NCBI GenBank assembly: GCA_050331475.1
Contig: JBHJGU010000151.1
Coordinates: forward strand, 1 to 31,724
From: JBHJGU01 sp050331475
GTDB taxonomy: Bacteria; Pseudomonadota; Alphaproteobacteria; Caulobacterales; Maricaulaceae
DNA: 31,724 nt
Direction: 5' to 3'
How positions within the stretch are numbered: the stretch's first letter is position 1; each line of letters opens with the position of its first letter. The translations under genes and the position numbers were made by a program. The notes below the pieces were generated by a model that saw only the letters and a program-made list of their open reading frames with translations, was not told where the DNA came from and made no database searches. Positions 15,230 through 22,725 of the stretch are shown here, one piece after another.

Positions 15230-15997
15230 ATGACTGCGCCCCCGCCCCGGCTTTTCCACGACGCGCCGCTGGTCGAGGCCGCCGAAATCGCCTTGGACAA
15301 AGACGCCGCTCACTATCTCGGCGGCGTCTTGCGCAAGGGGCCTGGCGATCGGGTTCGCCTGTTTAACGCGCGCGACGGGGAGTGGGCGGCCGACATCGTG
15401 GCGCTCGACCGTAAGGGCGGAACCGTGGCGGTGCGCGATCGCCTTCGCGCGCCCGCGCCCGTCCCCGATCTCGACTTGCTTTTCGCCCCCTTGAAGAAAA
15501 GCCGCACCGATTTCGTCGTCGAGAAAGCAACAGAGTTGGGCGTTAAACGCCTACGTCCGGTCCTCACTGCGCGCACGATCGCTGACAAGGTTCGCCCCGA
15601 GCGGTTGGCCATGCTCGCCCGCGAGGCGGCTGAGCAGACGGAGCGGCTCGATGTGCCCGAAATCGCCGATGCGGAGCCCCTAGCCAAAGCGCTCGATCAC
15701 TGGAACCCCGCGCGGCGTTTAATCTACGCCGATGAAGCGGGCGATGACGCGCACGCGCCCTGGGGCGGGTCCACCGGCCGCGCCCGGCCTATTCTGGCGG
15801 CGCTGCAGGCGGCTGAGCGGGGCCCGTGGGCGGTTTTGATCGGCCCCGAGGGCGGGTTCACGCCCCAGGAACGCGAGCGGCTGCGCTCAGAACCCTTTGT
15901 CGTGCCGGTGAGCCTGGGTCCTCGTATCCTGCGCGCGGAGACCGCGGCCGTCGCCGCGCTGAGCCTCGTGCAGGCGGTGCTGGGGGATTGGGATTAG
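15230..15997 (+). CDS. rsmE: 16S rRNA (uracil-1498-N3)-methyltransferase
   Basis: A 255-residue SPOUT-class methyltransferase that modifies U1498 of 16S rRNA. The N-terminal PUA-like part (about 1-75) is followed by KKSRTDFVVEKATELGV near 89-105, which is diagnostic for RsmE. The SAM-binding knot is formed by LIGPEGGFTPQE and LGPRILRAETAAVAAL near the C-terminus. It sits between bfr and gshA; the rsmE-gshA pairing is common in alphaproteobacteria. The ATG is 42 nt after the bfr stop, with only a poor ribosome site visible, so coupling to the upstream transcript is likely. Confidence 0.95.
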   Translation: MTAPPPRLFHDAPLVEAAEIALDKDAAHYLGGVLRKGPGDRVRLFNARDGEWAADIVALDRKGGTVAVRDRLRAPAPVPDLDLLFAPLKKSRTDFVVEKATELGVKRLRPVLTARTIADKVRPERLAMLAREAAEQTERLDVPEIADAEPLAKALDHWNPARRLIYADEAGDDAHAPWGGSTGRARPILAALQAAERGPWAVLIGPEGGFTPQERERLRSEPFVVPVSLGPRILRAETAAVAALSLVQAVLGDWD

Positions 15998-16063
15998 CGC
16001 TGCCCGGGTTTAAAGGGCTTTCTCGCTCAGCGCTGCCCGCGCGGAAAAAACCGCTTGTGCTTT

Positions 16064-16079
16064 GGGGGTGATCAGCCCC
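16064..16079. promoter_or_regulatory. near-palindrome in the gshA leader
   Basis: GGGGGTGATCAGCCCC is symmetrical about 16071/16072 with a single mismatched pair (16068/16075). It lies 35 nt before the gshA start, close enough to act as an operator or a leader hairpin. A second element follows at 16083-16100. No regulator is known for it. Confidence 0.35.
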
Positions 16080-16082
16080 ATG

Positions 16083-16100
16083 TGCGCGGTTTAACGCGCA
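16083..16100. repeat. inverted repeat 14 nt before gshA
   Basis: TGCGCG and CGCGCA are exact complements separated by GTTTAA. Folded in the mRNA it would lie immediately upstream of the ribosome-binding region of gshA and could tune translation. This is inference from position only. Confidence 0.35.
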
Positions 16101-16114
16101 GTTGAGAGCCCACT

Positions 16115-17479
16115 ATGGCTGATCCTCACGCCCCCGTTGACGGCCTTCACGATTTGGTCGCCCATTTTGATCGCGGCTGTAAACCGGACCCGTCCGATTG
16201 GCGCATCGGCACCGAGCATGAGAAGTTCGGTTTCCGCTTAAGCGACAACGGACCGCTGCCCTACGCCGACCCTACTGGCGGGCCGGACGTCAAATCCATG
16301 CTGGAGGGTTTGGTCCGGTTCGGCTGGACCCCGGGCTATGAGGCGGACACCATCATTGCGCTCAAGCGCGCTGGCGCCTCGATTACGCTAGAGCCGGGCG
16401 GTCAGTTTGAGCTCTCCGGCGCGCCGTTGGAGACGCTGCATCAGACGTGCGCGGAGGTGCACACCCACCTCACCGAAGTGCGCGAGGGCGCGGACGAAAT
16501 CGGCGCGGGGTTTTTAGGTCTGGGGTTTTCCCCGATCTGGTCGCTCGAGACGACCCCGATCATGCCTAAGGCGCGCTACGGCATTATGCGCGCCTACATG
16601 CCGAAGGTCGGCAGCCTCGGTCGAGAGATGATGTTCCGCTCCTGCACGGTTCAGACCAATCTCGATTTCGCGTCCGAAGCCGATATGGTGAAAAAGTTTC
16701 GGGTCTCCCTCGCGCTTCAGCCCATTGCGACCGCGCTTTTCGCTAACTCGCCCTTCAAGGACGGTGGGTTGTCGGGCAAGCTGAGCTTCCGCGCCCATGT
16801 GTGGACCGACACCGATCCGGACCGCACCGGAACCCTGCCCTTCGTGTTCGAAGACGGGTTCGACTTTGAGCGTTATGCGCGCTGGGCGCTCGACGCGCCG
16901 ATGTATTTCGTCCGCCGCAATGGGGTGTTTCTAGACGCCTCGGGCCAGTCGTTCCGCGATTTTCTCGACGGGCGGCTGCCGGCTTTGCCCGGTGAGCGGC
17001 CCTCGTTGGAAGATTGGGAGGATCACCTGTCCACCCTGTTCCCGGAAGTGCGGCTGAAGACCTTTTTGGAGATGCGCGGGGCGGATTCCGGTCCCTGGTC
17101 GAACATTTGCGCGCTGCCTGCGCTATGGGTCGGATTGCTTTATGACTCAAGCGCGCTCGACGCTGCGTGGGACGTCTGCAAAGGCTGGGACCTTGAAACC
17201 CGTGAGCGGTTGCGCGCGGACACGGCCCAGGACGGTCTTAAGGCGCGGATCGGCAAATTCACTGTCCAAGACATTGCCCAAGAGGTCCTCGCCATCGCCC
17301 GAACCGGGCTGCAAACGCGGGCGAAAGCGGGCAAAACCTCCAGCGACGAGACCGAGTATCTCGACCACCTCGACGATATCGCCCAAAGCGGGCTGACCCG
17401 CGCGGAGCGCTTGATTGAGGCCTATCGCGGCGATTGGGGCGAGGATTTGAACCGCGTGTTCCAGGCCAGCGCGTATTAA
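16115..17479 (+). CDS. gshA: glutamate-cysteine ligase, plant/alphaproteobacterial (GCS2) type
   Basis: A 454-residue enzyme that joins glutamate and cysteine with ATP, the first step of glutathione synthesis. Blocks typical of the plant-like class are WRIGTEHEKFGF (31-42), SITLEPGGQFELSGAPLE (about 89-106), GFSPIW, MPKARYGIMRAYMP and MMFRSCTVQTNLDF. The length matches the class (about 450 residues), unlike the longer E. coli-type enzyme. Cysteines matching the regulatory disulfides of the plant enzyme cannot be assigned by eye. It follows rsmE by 117 nt, a spacer that holds two inverted repeats. Together with the exported MsrB and bacterioferritin it forms a loose redox-defence neighbourhood. 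Confidence 0.95.
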   Translation: MADPHAPVDGLHDLVAHFDRGCKPDPSDWRIGTEHEKFGFRLSDNGPLPYADPTGGPDVKSMLEGLVRFGWTPGYEADTIIALKRAGASITLEPGGQFELSGAPLETLHQTCAEVHTHLTEVREGADEIGAGFLGLGFSPIWSLETTPIMPKARYGIMRAYMPKVGSLGREMMFRSCTVQTNLDFASEADMVKKFRVSLALQPIATALFANSPFKDGGLSGKLSFRAHVWTDTDPDRTGTLPFVFEDGFDFERYARWALDAPMYFVRRNGVFLDASGQSFRDFLDGRLPALPGERPSLEDWEDHLSTLFPEVRLKTFLEMRGADSGPWSNICALPALWVGLLYDSSALDAAWDVCKGWDLETRERLRADTAQDGLKARIGKFTVQDIAQEVLAIARTGLQTRAKAGKTSSDETEYLDHLDDIAQSGLTRAERLIEAYRGDWGEDLNRVFQASAY

Positions 17480-17658
17480 AGGATAGTGCACGTAAGTGCA
17501 AAATAAAATACCTAACCAAATAAGTGAAATTCGGAAACACCACAGAATAACCTCTCAGAAGTTGGCTTATTACTACTTGACTCCCACAGCTTTCGGCGAC
17601 TGAATCGCGTTCAGCTGGGCGCGGTGCTGGGAGCCGTGCGACTTTTACGGGGGCGAAA

Positions 17659-18657
17659 GTGTTCAAGATTGCAACGACATGTCTCGTGACCACGACGCTT
17701 TTGGCGGGTTGTGCGAGCCAAACTCAACTCGGCGGAGGCGGTTCGGCGATATCGGGCAGCGCTGGATCGGCAGGAACTGAGGGCGCAAACGAACAACTGG
17801 TGCGTTGCGATCGCCCTTTGGGAACCGCGGCCCTCGTTGAGCCGCAAGGCAACGTCTTACAAACCTTGAGCTCCGTGGGGTTGCAAAGCCCAATTCCGCT
17901 CTTGAGGTTACTTATGGCCCAATCGAATTGCTTTCAGGTCATTGACCGGGGCGCGGCGCTTCAAAATATCCAACAAGAAGATGCTCTTGCACAGTCGGGC
18001 CTTCTCCGTTCTGACTCGACAACAGCGCGCGGGCGGCTCATCACGACGCAATATCTAATTACGCCCAATGTGGTGTTCTCCAACCCGAATGCTGGCGGCG
18101 TTAACGCAGGCGCGATCCTAGGCGGGTTGGTCGGCGGGAGCGCCGGTGCGTTGGTTGGCGGTTTGGCGGGGTCCGTTCGTGTCCAAGAGGCGCAAACCGC
18201 GCTCTTCTTGACGGACGCGCAGACCGGCGTTCAAACCGGCGTCGCGGAAGGGTCCGCCCGGGTGCGCGATTTTGGCGGCGGCGCCGGATTGGGCGGTTTT
18301 GGTGGCGGTATTGCCGGTTTTGGCGGGTTGTCCGGTTACGGCAACACGGCGGAGGGTAAGCTCATCGCCGCAGCGTTTTTGGACGCCCATAACAAGTTAG
18401 TGGGACAGGTTCGCGCCACCCAACCCAACCTACCCGCGTTTGGTCCGGGTGCGCAGCCAACTGCGACCGAGACCGTTTATCGGGCGACAACGAGCGTCAA
18501 TGTCCGATCTGGGCCAGGAACGAACAATCCGGTCATTGCAGGTCTGTCGACCGGACAGCTCGTTTACGAAGTTGGGCCTTCATCAAATGGTTGGGCGAAT
18601 ATCCAGGTCGGCGATCGGGTCGGCTGGGTGTCCCTGCAGTTTCTCCAACCGCAGTAA
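17659..18657 (+). CDS. CsgG-like lipoprotein with C-terminal SH3b domain
   Basis: A 332-residue predicted lipoprotein. The lipobox LLAGC places the acylated cysteine at C18. Residues 60-260 resemble the CsgG / curli-assembly fold: a MAQSNCFQVIDRGAALQNIQQE block near 90-111, two glycine-rich membrane-like segments (AGAILGGLVGGSAGALVGGLAGS; GGGAGLGGFGGGIAGFGG), and a late AFLDAHNKLVGQV helix. The last 60 residues, TTSVNVRSGPGTNNPVIAGL to the end, are a bacterial SH3 domain, normally a peptidoglycan or peptide binder. CsgG itself is an outer-membrane secretion pore for curli, but no csgA, B, E or F genes are here, so a role as a peptidoglycan-linked outer-membrane assembly factor is inference. 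The start is a GTG; a purine-rich GGGGGCGAAA precedes it. A strong terminator follows 31 nt after the stop. Confidence 0.82.
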   Translation: MFKIATTCLVTTTLLAGCASQTQLGGGGSAISGSAGSAGTEGANEQLVRCDRPLGTAALVEPQGNVLQTLSSVGLQSPIPLLRLLMAQSNCFQVIDRGAALQNIQQEDALAQSGLLRSDSTTARGRLITTQYLITPNVVFSNPNAGGVNAGAILGGLVGGSAGALVGGLAGSVRVQEAQTALFLTDAQTGVQTGVAEGSARVRDFGGGAGLGGFGGGIAGFGGLSGYGNTAEGKLIAAAFLDAHNKLVGQVRATQPNLPAFGPGAQPTATETVYRATTSVNVRSGPGTNNPVIAGLSTGQLVYEVGPSSNGWANIQVGDRVGWVSLQFLQPQ

Positions 18658-18688
18658 ACCAACAGAGTTAAGCGATGGCGTCGATTTA

Positions 18689-18716
18689 AACGGGCTCGCA
18701 AGAGCCCGTTTTTTTT
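18689..18716 (+). terminator. rho-independent terminator after the CsgG-like gene
   Basis: AACGGGCTC (18689-18697) pairs perfectly with GAGCCCGTT (18702-18710) around the tetraloop GCAA, and the T-run (eight T in all, 18709-18716) follows without a gap. It ends the CsgG-like transcript and isolates the betaine genes downstream. A run of seven G follows directly. Confidence 0.93.
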
Positions 18717-18871
18717 GGGGGGGAGGGGAGGCTGGCCGACGGGTCCTAGGCTACGACCTTGCTTACCCTCGGTCGTCTCTCGGGTTTGCTGATGTCGACG
18801 GGTCCGCCCTCCAGAGTGTTTTCAGCAAAAGTGTAAGCGGTTTTGCGGTTCGAAAACGCGATAAACCAAAG

Positions 18872-18918
18872 ACTTAGAACTGCTTCTTAACTCGGACTAA
18901 ATTGAAGTGGCTCCAGGT
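18872..18918. repeat. decayed palindromic intergenic element
   Basis: The left arm ACTTAGAACTGCTTC (18872-18886) and right arm GAAGTGGCTCCAGGT (18904-18918) pair at 10 of 15 positions, and three of the five mismatches are G-U wobbles in RNA. Together with an adjacent GTTTT/GAAAAC pair at 18840-18857 it looks like one copy of a dispersed alphaproteobacterial intergenic repeat. The whole 18717-19079 stretch (363 nt) shows no credible gene and otherwise must hold the promoter of the betaine genes; I see no clear -35/-10 pair. Confidence 0.4.
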
Positions 18919-19079
18919 AAAGCGGCGTGCATGGACGCTTTATCGCTGGTTGCGCTCGACAAGCTCGCGGTCGGGTGGTAATTTTCGACTATCGAAACAA
19001 TTTATCGCGCCGTCTCTCGGCTCGCCATCGCAAAAATTTGTGCGCGGGGCTTGGTGCGGCGCAAATCAGGAGACGGATC

Positions 19080-19943
19080 ATGAAGGATATCGGCTCAACG
19101 GCTTTGTCTGAGCAAGCCGCGCCGCCCTCTGGACGCCAAGACTATGGCCAGGATCCTTTAGCCGTTCGAAACACCGACCATTACCAAGCGGAGTATGTTC
19201 AGACCTTTGTGGAGAAATGGGATGCGCTCATCGATTGGGATGCGCGCGCGAAAAGCGAAGGTCGCTTCTTTGTGGACTGCCTGCGCGGACGGGGCGCGAA
19301 CACCGTGCTCGACGTGGCCGCCGGAACGGGCTTCCATTCGGTTCAACTGCTTGAAGCCGGGTTCGACGTCACCTCCGCAGACGGGTCGAGCGAAATGCTG
19401 GTCAAGGCGTTCGCCAACGCCCAAGCCCGCGGGCAAATCCTCAAGACCGTGCAGGCCGATTGGCGCTGGTTGAACCGGGATATCAAGGGCAAGTTCGACG
19501 CTATCATCTGTTTGGGCAATTCTTTCACCCATTTGTTCGACGAAATGGATCGCCGCCGGGCGCTGGCGGAATTCTACGCCGCTTTGGCCTATGACGGCGT
19601 TTTGGTGCTCGATCAACGCAATTACGACGTGATCCTCGATCAAGGCTTCAAAACCAAACATAAGTACTATTATTGCGGCGATCAGGTTTCTGCAGAACCA
19701 GAGTATATCGATGACGGGCTGGCGCGGTTCTGTTATAAGTTCGCTGATGGTGACGTTTATAATTTAAACATGTTCCCACTGCGCAAGAATTATGTCCGCC
19801 AGCTTTTACGCGAGGCGGGGTTCGCCTCGGTGGGCACCTATGGCGACTTCCAAGAGCGTTACCAGGACTCCGAGCCGGACTTTTTCATCCATGTGGCCGA
19901 AAAAATTCGTCCCGAAGCCGCGGATGCGGAGCCGGTCGCGTGA
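19080..19943 (+). CDS. gsmt: glycine/sarcosine N-methyltransferase (betaine synthesis)
   Basis: A 287-residue SAM-dependent enzyme that methylates glycine to sarcosine and dimethylglycine, the first two steps of de novo glycine betaine synthesis. SAM motif I is VLDVAAGTGFHS (76-87). Family-specific blocks are YVQTFVEKWDALIDWDARA (about 39-57), ICLGNSFTHLFDE, LDQRNYDVIL, YYYCGDQVSAEPEYIDDGLARF and NLNMFPLRKNYVRQLLREAGF. These are close to the halophile GSMT pattern and separate it from mammalian-type GNMT. The start at 19080 has AGGAG 7 nt upstream; the open frame to 18927 is upstream read-through. Its stop overlaps the GTG of the second methyltransferase by 4 nt, so the two are translated together. 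The product would be an osmolyte for growth in salt. Confidence 0.93.
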   Translation: MKDIGSTALSEQAAPPSGRQDYGQDPLAVRNTDHYQAEYVQTFVEKWDALIDWDARAKSEGRFFVDCLRGRGANTVLDVAAGTGFHSVQLLEAGFDVTSADGSSEMLVKAFANAQARGQILKTVQADWRWLNRDIKGKFDAIICLGNSFTHLFDEMDRRRALAEFYAALAYDGVLVLDQRNYDVILDQGFKTKHKYYYCGDQVSAEPEYIDDGLARFCYKFADGDVYNLNMFPLRKNYVRQLLREAGFASVGTYGDFQERYQDSEPDFFIHVAEKIRPEAADAEPVA

Positions 19944-20767
19944 GCGATCGGGCTGAGGAGACGGCGCAACGCTATTACGATAGCGCCGATGCGAACGCGT
20001 TTTACCTCTCCATCTGGGGCGGGGAGGACATCCATGTGGGGCTCTATAACCACCCAGACGAGGATGTGAAAACCGCGAGCCGCCGGACGGTGGACCGCCT
20101 GCTCGGCCATCTCGGTGACCGGCCGGCCGGGACGCCCGTGGCCGATCTCGGCGCGGTCTATGGCGGCGCGGCCCGGGTGCTGGCGAGCGAGCGCGGATGG
20201 CGAGTGGCGTGCGTGAACATTGCGGCGAACCAAAACGCCATTAATCGTGAGCTGAACGCGAAGGCGGGCTTGGACGCCCTGATCACCGTGCACGAGGGCT
20301 CGTTCAACGCGGTCCCGCTGGCCGACGCCAGCGTTGACGTGGTGTGGTCCCAAGACGCGTTCTTGCATGGCGCGAACCGGGCGCAGATCATCCAAGAGGC
20401 TGCGCGAATTCTGCGCCCCGGCGGCGATCTGGTGTTCACCGATCCCATGCGTGCAGTCGATGCGCGGCCGGAGGACCTCGAGGCGATCCTCAGGCGCATC
20501 CATCTCGACGATCTGGCGACGGTCCCGTTCTATTGTGAGGCGGCTGACGCGGCGGGGTTAAGGGTGGTGAGCGTGGAGGAACACCCCGACCAATTGGGCG
20601 CCCATTACGCCCGGGTGCGCGCGGTGTTGAGCGAAAAACGAGGCCAGATCAGCGCCATGTCCGCGCCCTATCTCAACGCCATGCTCGACGGCCTCGGCCA
20701 CTGGGTCGAGGGCGCGGCGGCGGGCCGGCTCACCTGGGCGATCCTGCATTTCCGCAAGCCGGGTTAA
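19940..20767 (+). CDS. sdmt: sarcosine/dimethylglycine N-methyltransferase (betaine synthesis)
   Basis: A 275-residue SAM-dependent enzyme that completes glycine betaine by methylating sarcosine and dimethylglycine. AQRYYDSADANAFYLSIWGGE (9-29), SFNAVPLADASVDVVWSQDAF, and FTDPMRAVDA match the SDMT family. SAM motif I reads DLGAVYGG (69-76), where relatives have DLGAGYGG or DLGSGYGG; V73 replaces a motif glycine through a one-base GGC-to-GTC change. The rest of the protein is intact, so activity may be reduced rather than lost, and a sequencing error is possible. It starts with a GTG overlapping the GSMT stop. The enzyme is cytoplasmic. A POT peptide transporter follows 132 nt later and could supply glycine from peptides, which is inference. 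Confidence 0.9.
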   Translation: MSDRAEETAQRYYDSADANAFYLSIWGGEDIHVGLYNHPDEDVKTASRRTVDRLLGHLGDRPAGTPVADLGAVYGGAARVLASERGWRVACVNIAANQNAINRELNAKAGLDALITVHEGSFNAVPLADASVDVVWSQDAFLHGANRAQIIQEAARILRPGGDLVFTDPMRAVDARPEDLEAILRRIHLDDLATVPFYCEAADAAGLRVVSVEEHPDQLGAHYARVRAVLSEKRGQISAMSAPYLNAMLDGLGHWVEGAAAGRLTWAILHFRKPG

Positions 20768-20899
20768 CCTCACTCGGCGAGGCCCAACCGCCCTTCGCGC
20801 TTGCTCGACCGCGGCGGCCATGGTGTGGTGCAAGTTAACGAAATGTCGCAGTTCGCGCGTCGGCCGGGGCGCGGGGCTGGGTGAAGGGGAGCCCGCGCC

Positions 20900-22723
20900 A
20901 TGAATATTGTTATCGCCCTGGGTCTCGTGATCACGATCGCGACGCTTGTGCCTGTGGTTATACAGTTGCGCCAGCACCCACGCGGCTTAGTCGTCTTGTT
21001 CATGGCCGAGATGTGGGAGCGGTTCTCCTATTACGGCATGCGCGCTTTGCTTATTTTCTATTTGACTCAACACTTCTTATTTGACGATCGCTTTAGCCAA
21101 GGGCAATACGGGGCTTACACCTCACTGGTTTATCTTCTGCCCATCATTGGCGGCGTCTTGGCGGACCGTTACCTGGGCAATCGCAAAGCCATTGGCTTTG
21201 GCGCGCTTTTGCTGGTCGTCGGCCATTTGACCATGGCGATCGAGGGGGAGCCGGCCCAGCAAGTGCTCGCCTATGATGGTGCGGTCTATGATTTCGTTGT
21301 CGAAGGGCGCGGCGCGACGCGTGAAGTCACGCTCGACGTGAACGGCGCACAATACGAGTTCTCCGCGAATGCGGACGGCGACTTGCTGATCGCGGATTTG
21401 CCTGCGAGCGCGCCTTTGCCCGCCATCCTGCCTGCGGGCAGCTTCGAGATCGATGTGGAGGAGCGTGAGGCGTTTTACGTCAATGTCTTCTATTTGGCGC
21501 TCGCCTTGATCGTTATGGGCGTGGGCTGTTTGAAGGCGAACATTTCCTCCATCGTCGGCCAGCTTTATCCTCAAGGCGATCCGCGCCGGGACCCGGGCTT
21601 CACGCTTTATTACTACGGCATCAATCTGGGCGCGTTTTGGTCGGCGGCCCTGTGCGGCTTGTTGGGCCAGTCCGTGGGCTGGTGGGCAGGGTTCGGCCTC
21701 GCCGGCATCGGCATGGCCATCGGCTATGTGGTGTTCGTACTGGGCAAGCCCTTGTTAGAGGGGAAAGGCGAACCACCGGATCCGGAAAAGCTCGCGGAGC
21801 CGGTGGTTGGGCCGCTGAACCGCGAATGGATCATTTATATCGCTGGGATTTTAGGCGTTGGCGGGGTTTGGGTGCTGCTCCAGCAACACGCCGCTGTGGG
21901 CTGGGCGCTGGCTGCGGGCTCCATCGGTGTCCTGTCCTATCTCGGTTGGTATATGGCCAAGGAGTGCACCCGCGTGGAGATAGAGCGCATGGTGCTGGCG
22001 CTGATTTTGATCGCTGCGTCGGTGATGTTCTGGACCTTGTTCGAACAGGCCGGCTCCTCCATGAACCAATTCGCCGACCGCAACACGGTCCTGAGCTTTG
22101 GCATCACGGCCGGGCAGACCCAGTCGTTTAACGCCGGCTTTATCTTATTGTTGGCGCCCGCATTCTCATTCTTGTGGGCGCGTTTGGGCAGAAGGCGGCT
22201 GGATCCGAACACGCCCATGAAGTTCTCCCTCGCCCTCTTACAGGTGGGCGCCGGGTTCTTGCTGCTGGTTTTCGGCGTCAATTTCGCCGATGAGAGCTTC
22301 CGCGTGCCAATGATTTTCCTCGCTGGCGCGTACCTCTTGCACACCACCGGTGAGCTTTGCCTCTCCCCGGTGGGGCTCTCCATGGTCACCAAACTCGCCA
22401 CGCCGGTGGTGGTGTCCACGCTCATGGGCGTGTGGTTCCTATCCTCAGCCGGCGCGCAGTATCTCGGCGGGCTGATCGCCCAGTTCACGGCGGCGGAAAC
22501 GGTGGCGGGACAGGTGCTCAATCCCGAGGCCTCGTTGAACACCTATGCGTCGGTGTTCCAAACCATCGGCTTGTGGTCGATCGCGCTGGGCGTCGTGCTG
22601 GGGGTGTGCAGCTTCTGGCTCGCCAAATTGGCCCATGGCGCGCTCGACACGGGCCCTGCGGAACCCGGTATGGAGGCGGGCGGGCCGTCCGAAGAACGCG
22701 GCCAAGTCAAGCTCGCAGAATAG
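20900..22723 (+). CDS. POT/PTR-family proton-coupled peptide transporter with periplasmic insert
   Basis: A 607-residue inner-membrane transporter for di- and tripeptides driven by protons. The signature EMWERFSYYG (37-46) is the ExxERFxYYG motif needed for proton coupling, and GGVLADRYLGNRKA and GVGCLKANISS follow as in the family. Typical bacterial members have about 460-500 residues; the extra length includes a hydrophilic stretch at about 116-190, rich in beta-like segments, between the third and fourth hydrophobic helices, which is predicted to face the periplasm. The last 30 residues are a soluble tail. The gene follows the betaine pair on the same strand, and its stop is 2 nt from the stop of the convergent rluD. 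GAAGGGGAG lies about 9 nt before the ATG. Confidence 0.92.
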   Translation: MNIVIALGLVITIATLVPVVIQLRQHPRGLVVLFMAEMWERFSYYGMRALLIFYLTQHFLFDDRFSQGQYGAYTSLVYLLPIIGGVLADRYLGNRKAIGFGALLLVVGHLTMAIEGEPAQQVLAYDGAVYDFVVEGRGATREVTLDVNGAQYEFSANADGDLLIADLPASAPLPAILPAGSFEIDVEEREAFYVNVFYLALALIVMGVGCLKANISSIVGQLYPQGDPRRDPGFTLYYYGINLGAFWSAALCGLLGQSVGWWAGFGLAGIGMAIGYVVFVLGKPLLEGKGEPPDPEKLAEPVVGPLNREWIIYIAGILGVGGVWVLLQQHAAVGWALAAGSIGVLSYLGWYMAKECTRVEIERMVLALILIAASVMFWTLFEQAGSSMNQFADRNTVLSFGITAGQTQSFNAGFILLLAPAFSFLWARLGRRRLDPNTPMKFSLALLQVGAGFLLLVFGVNFADESFRVPMIFLAGAYLLHTTGELCLSPVGLSMVTKLATPVVVSTLMGVWFLSSAGAQYLGGLIAQFTAAETVAGQVLNPEASLNTYASVFQTIGLWSIALGVVLGVCSFWLAKLAHGALDTGPAEPGMEAGGPSEERGQVKLAE

Positions 22724-22725
22724 GC

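Noticed and set aside
17487..17500. TGCAC/GTGCA hairpin just after gshA as a terminator
   Set aside because: The stem is only 5 bp and the following stretch is A-rich, not a T-run, on the plus strand.
18840..18860. GGTTCGAAAAC stretch as the T-arm of a tRNA gene
   Set aside because: No acceptor or anticodon stem can be folded around it, and no CCA-like end follows.
18440..18877. 145-codon plus-strand frame overlapping the end of the CsgG-like gene and its terminator
   Set aside because: It reads through the SH3b coding region and a strong terminator hairpin; no start signal or family match.
18927..19079. N-terminal extension of the glycine methyltransferase
   Set aside because: The real start at 19080 has AGGAG upstream, and the extra 51 residues match nothing in the family.
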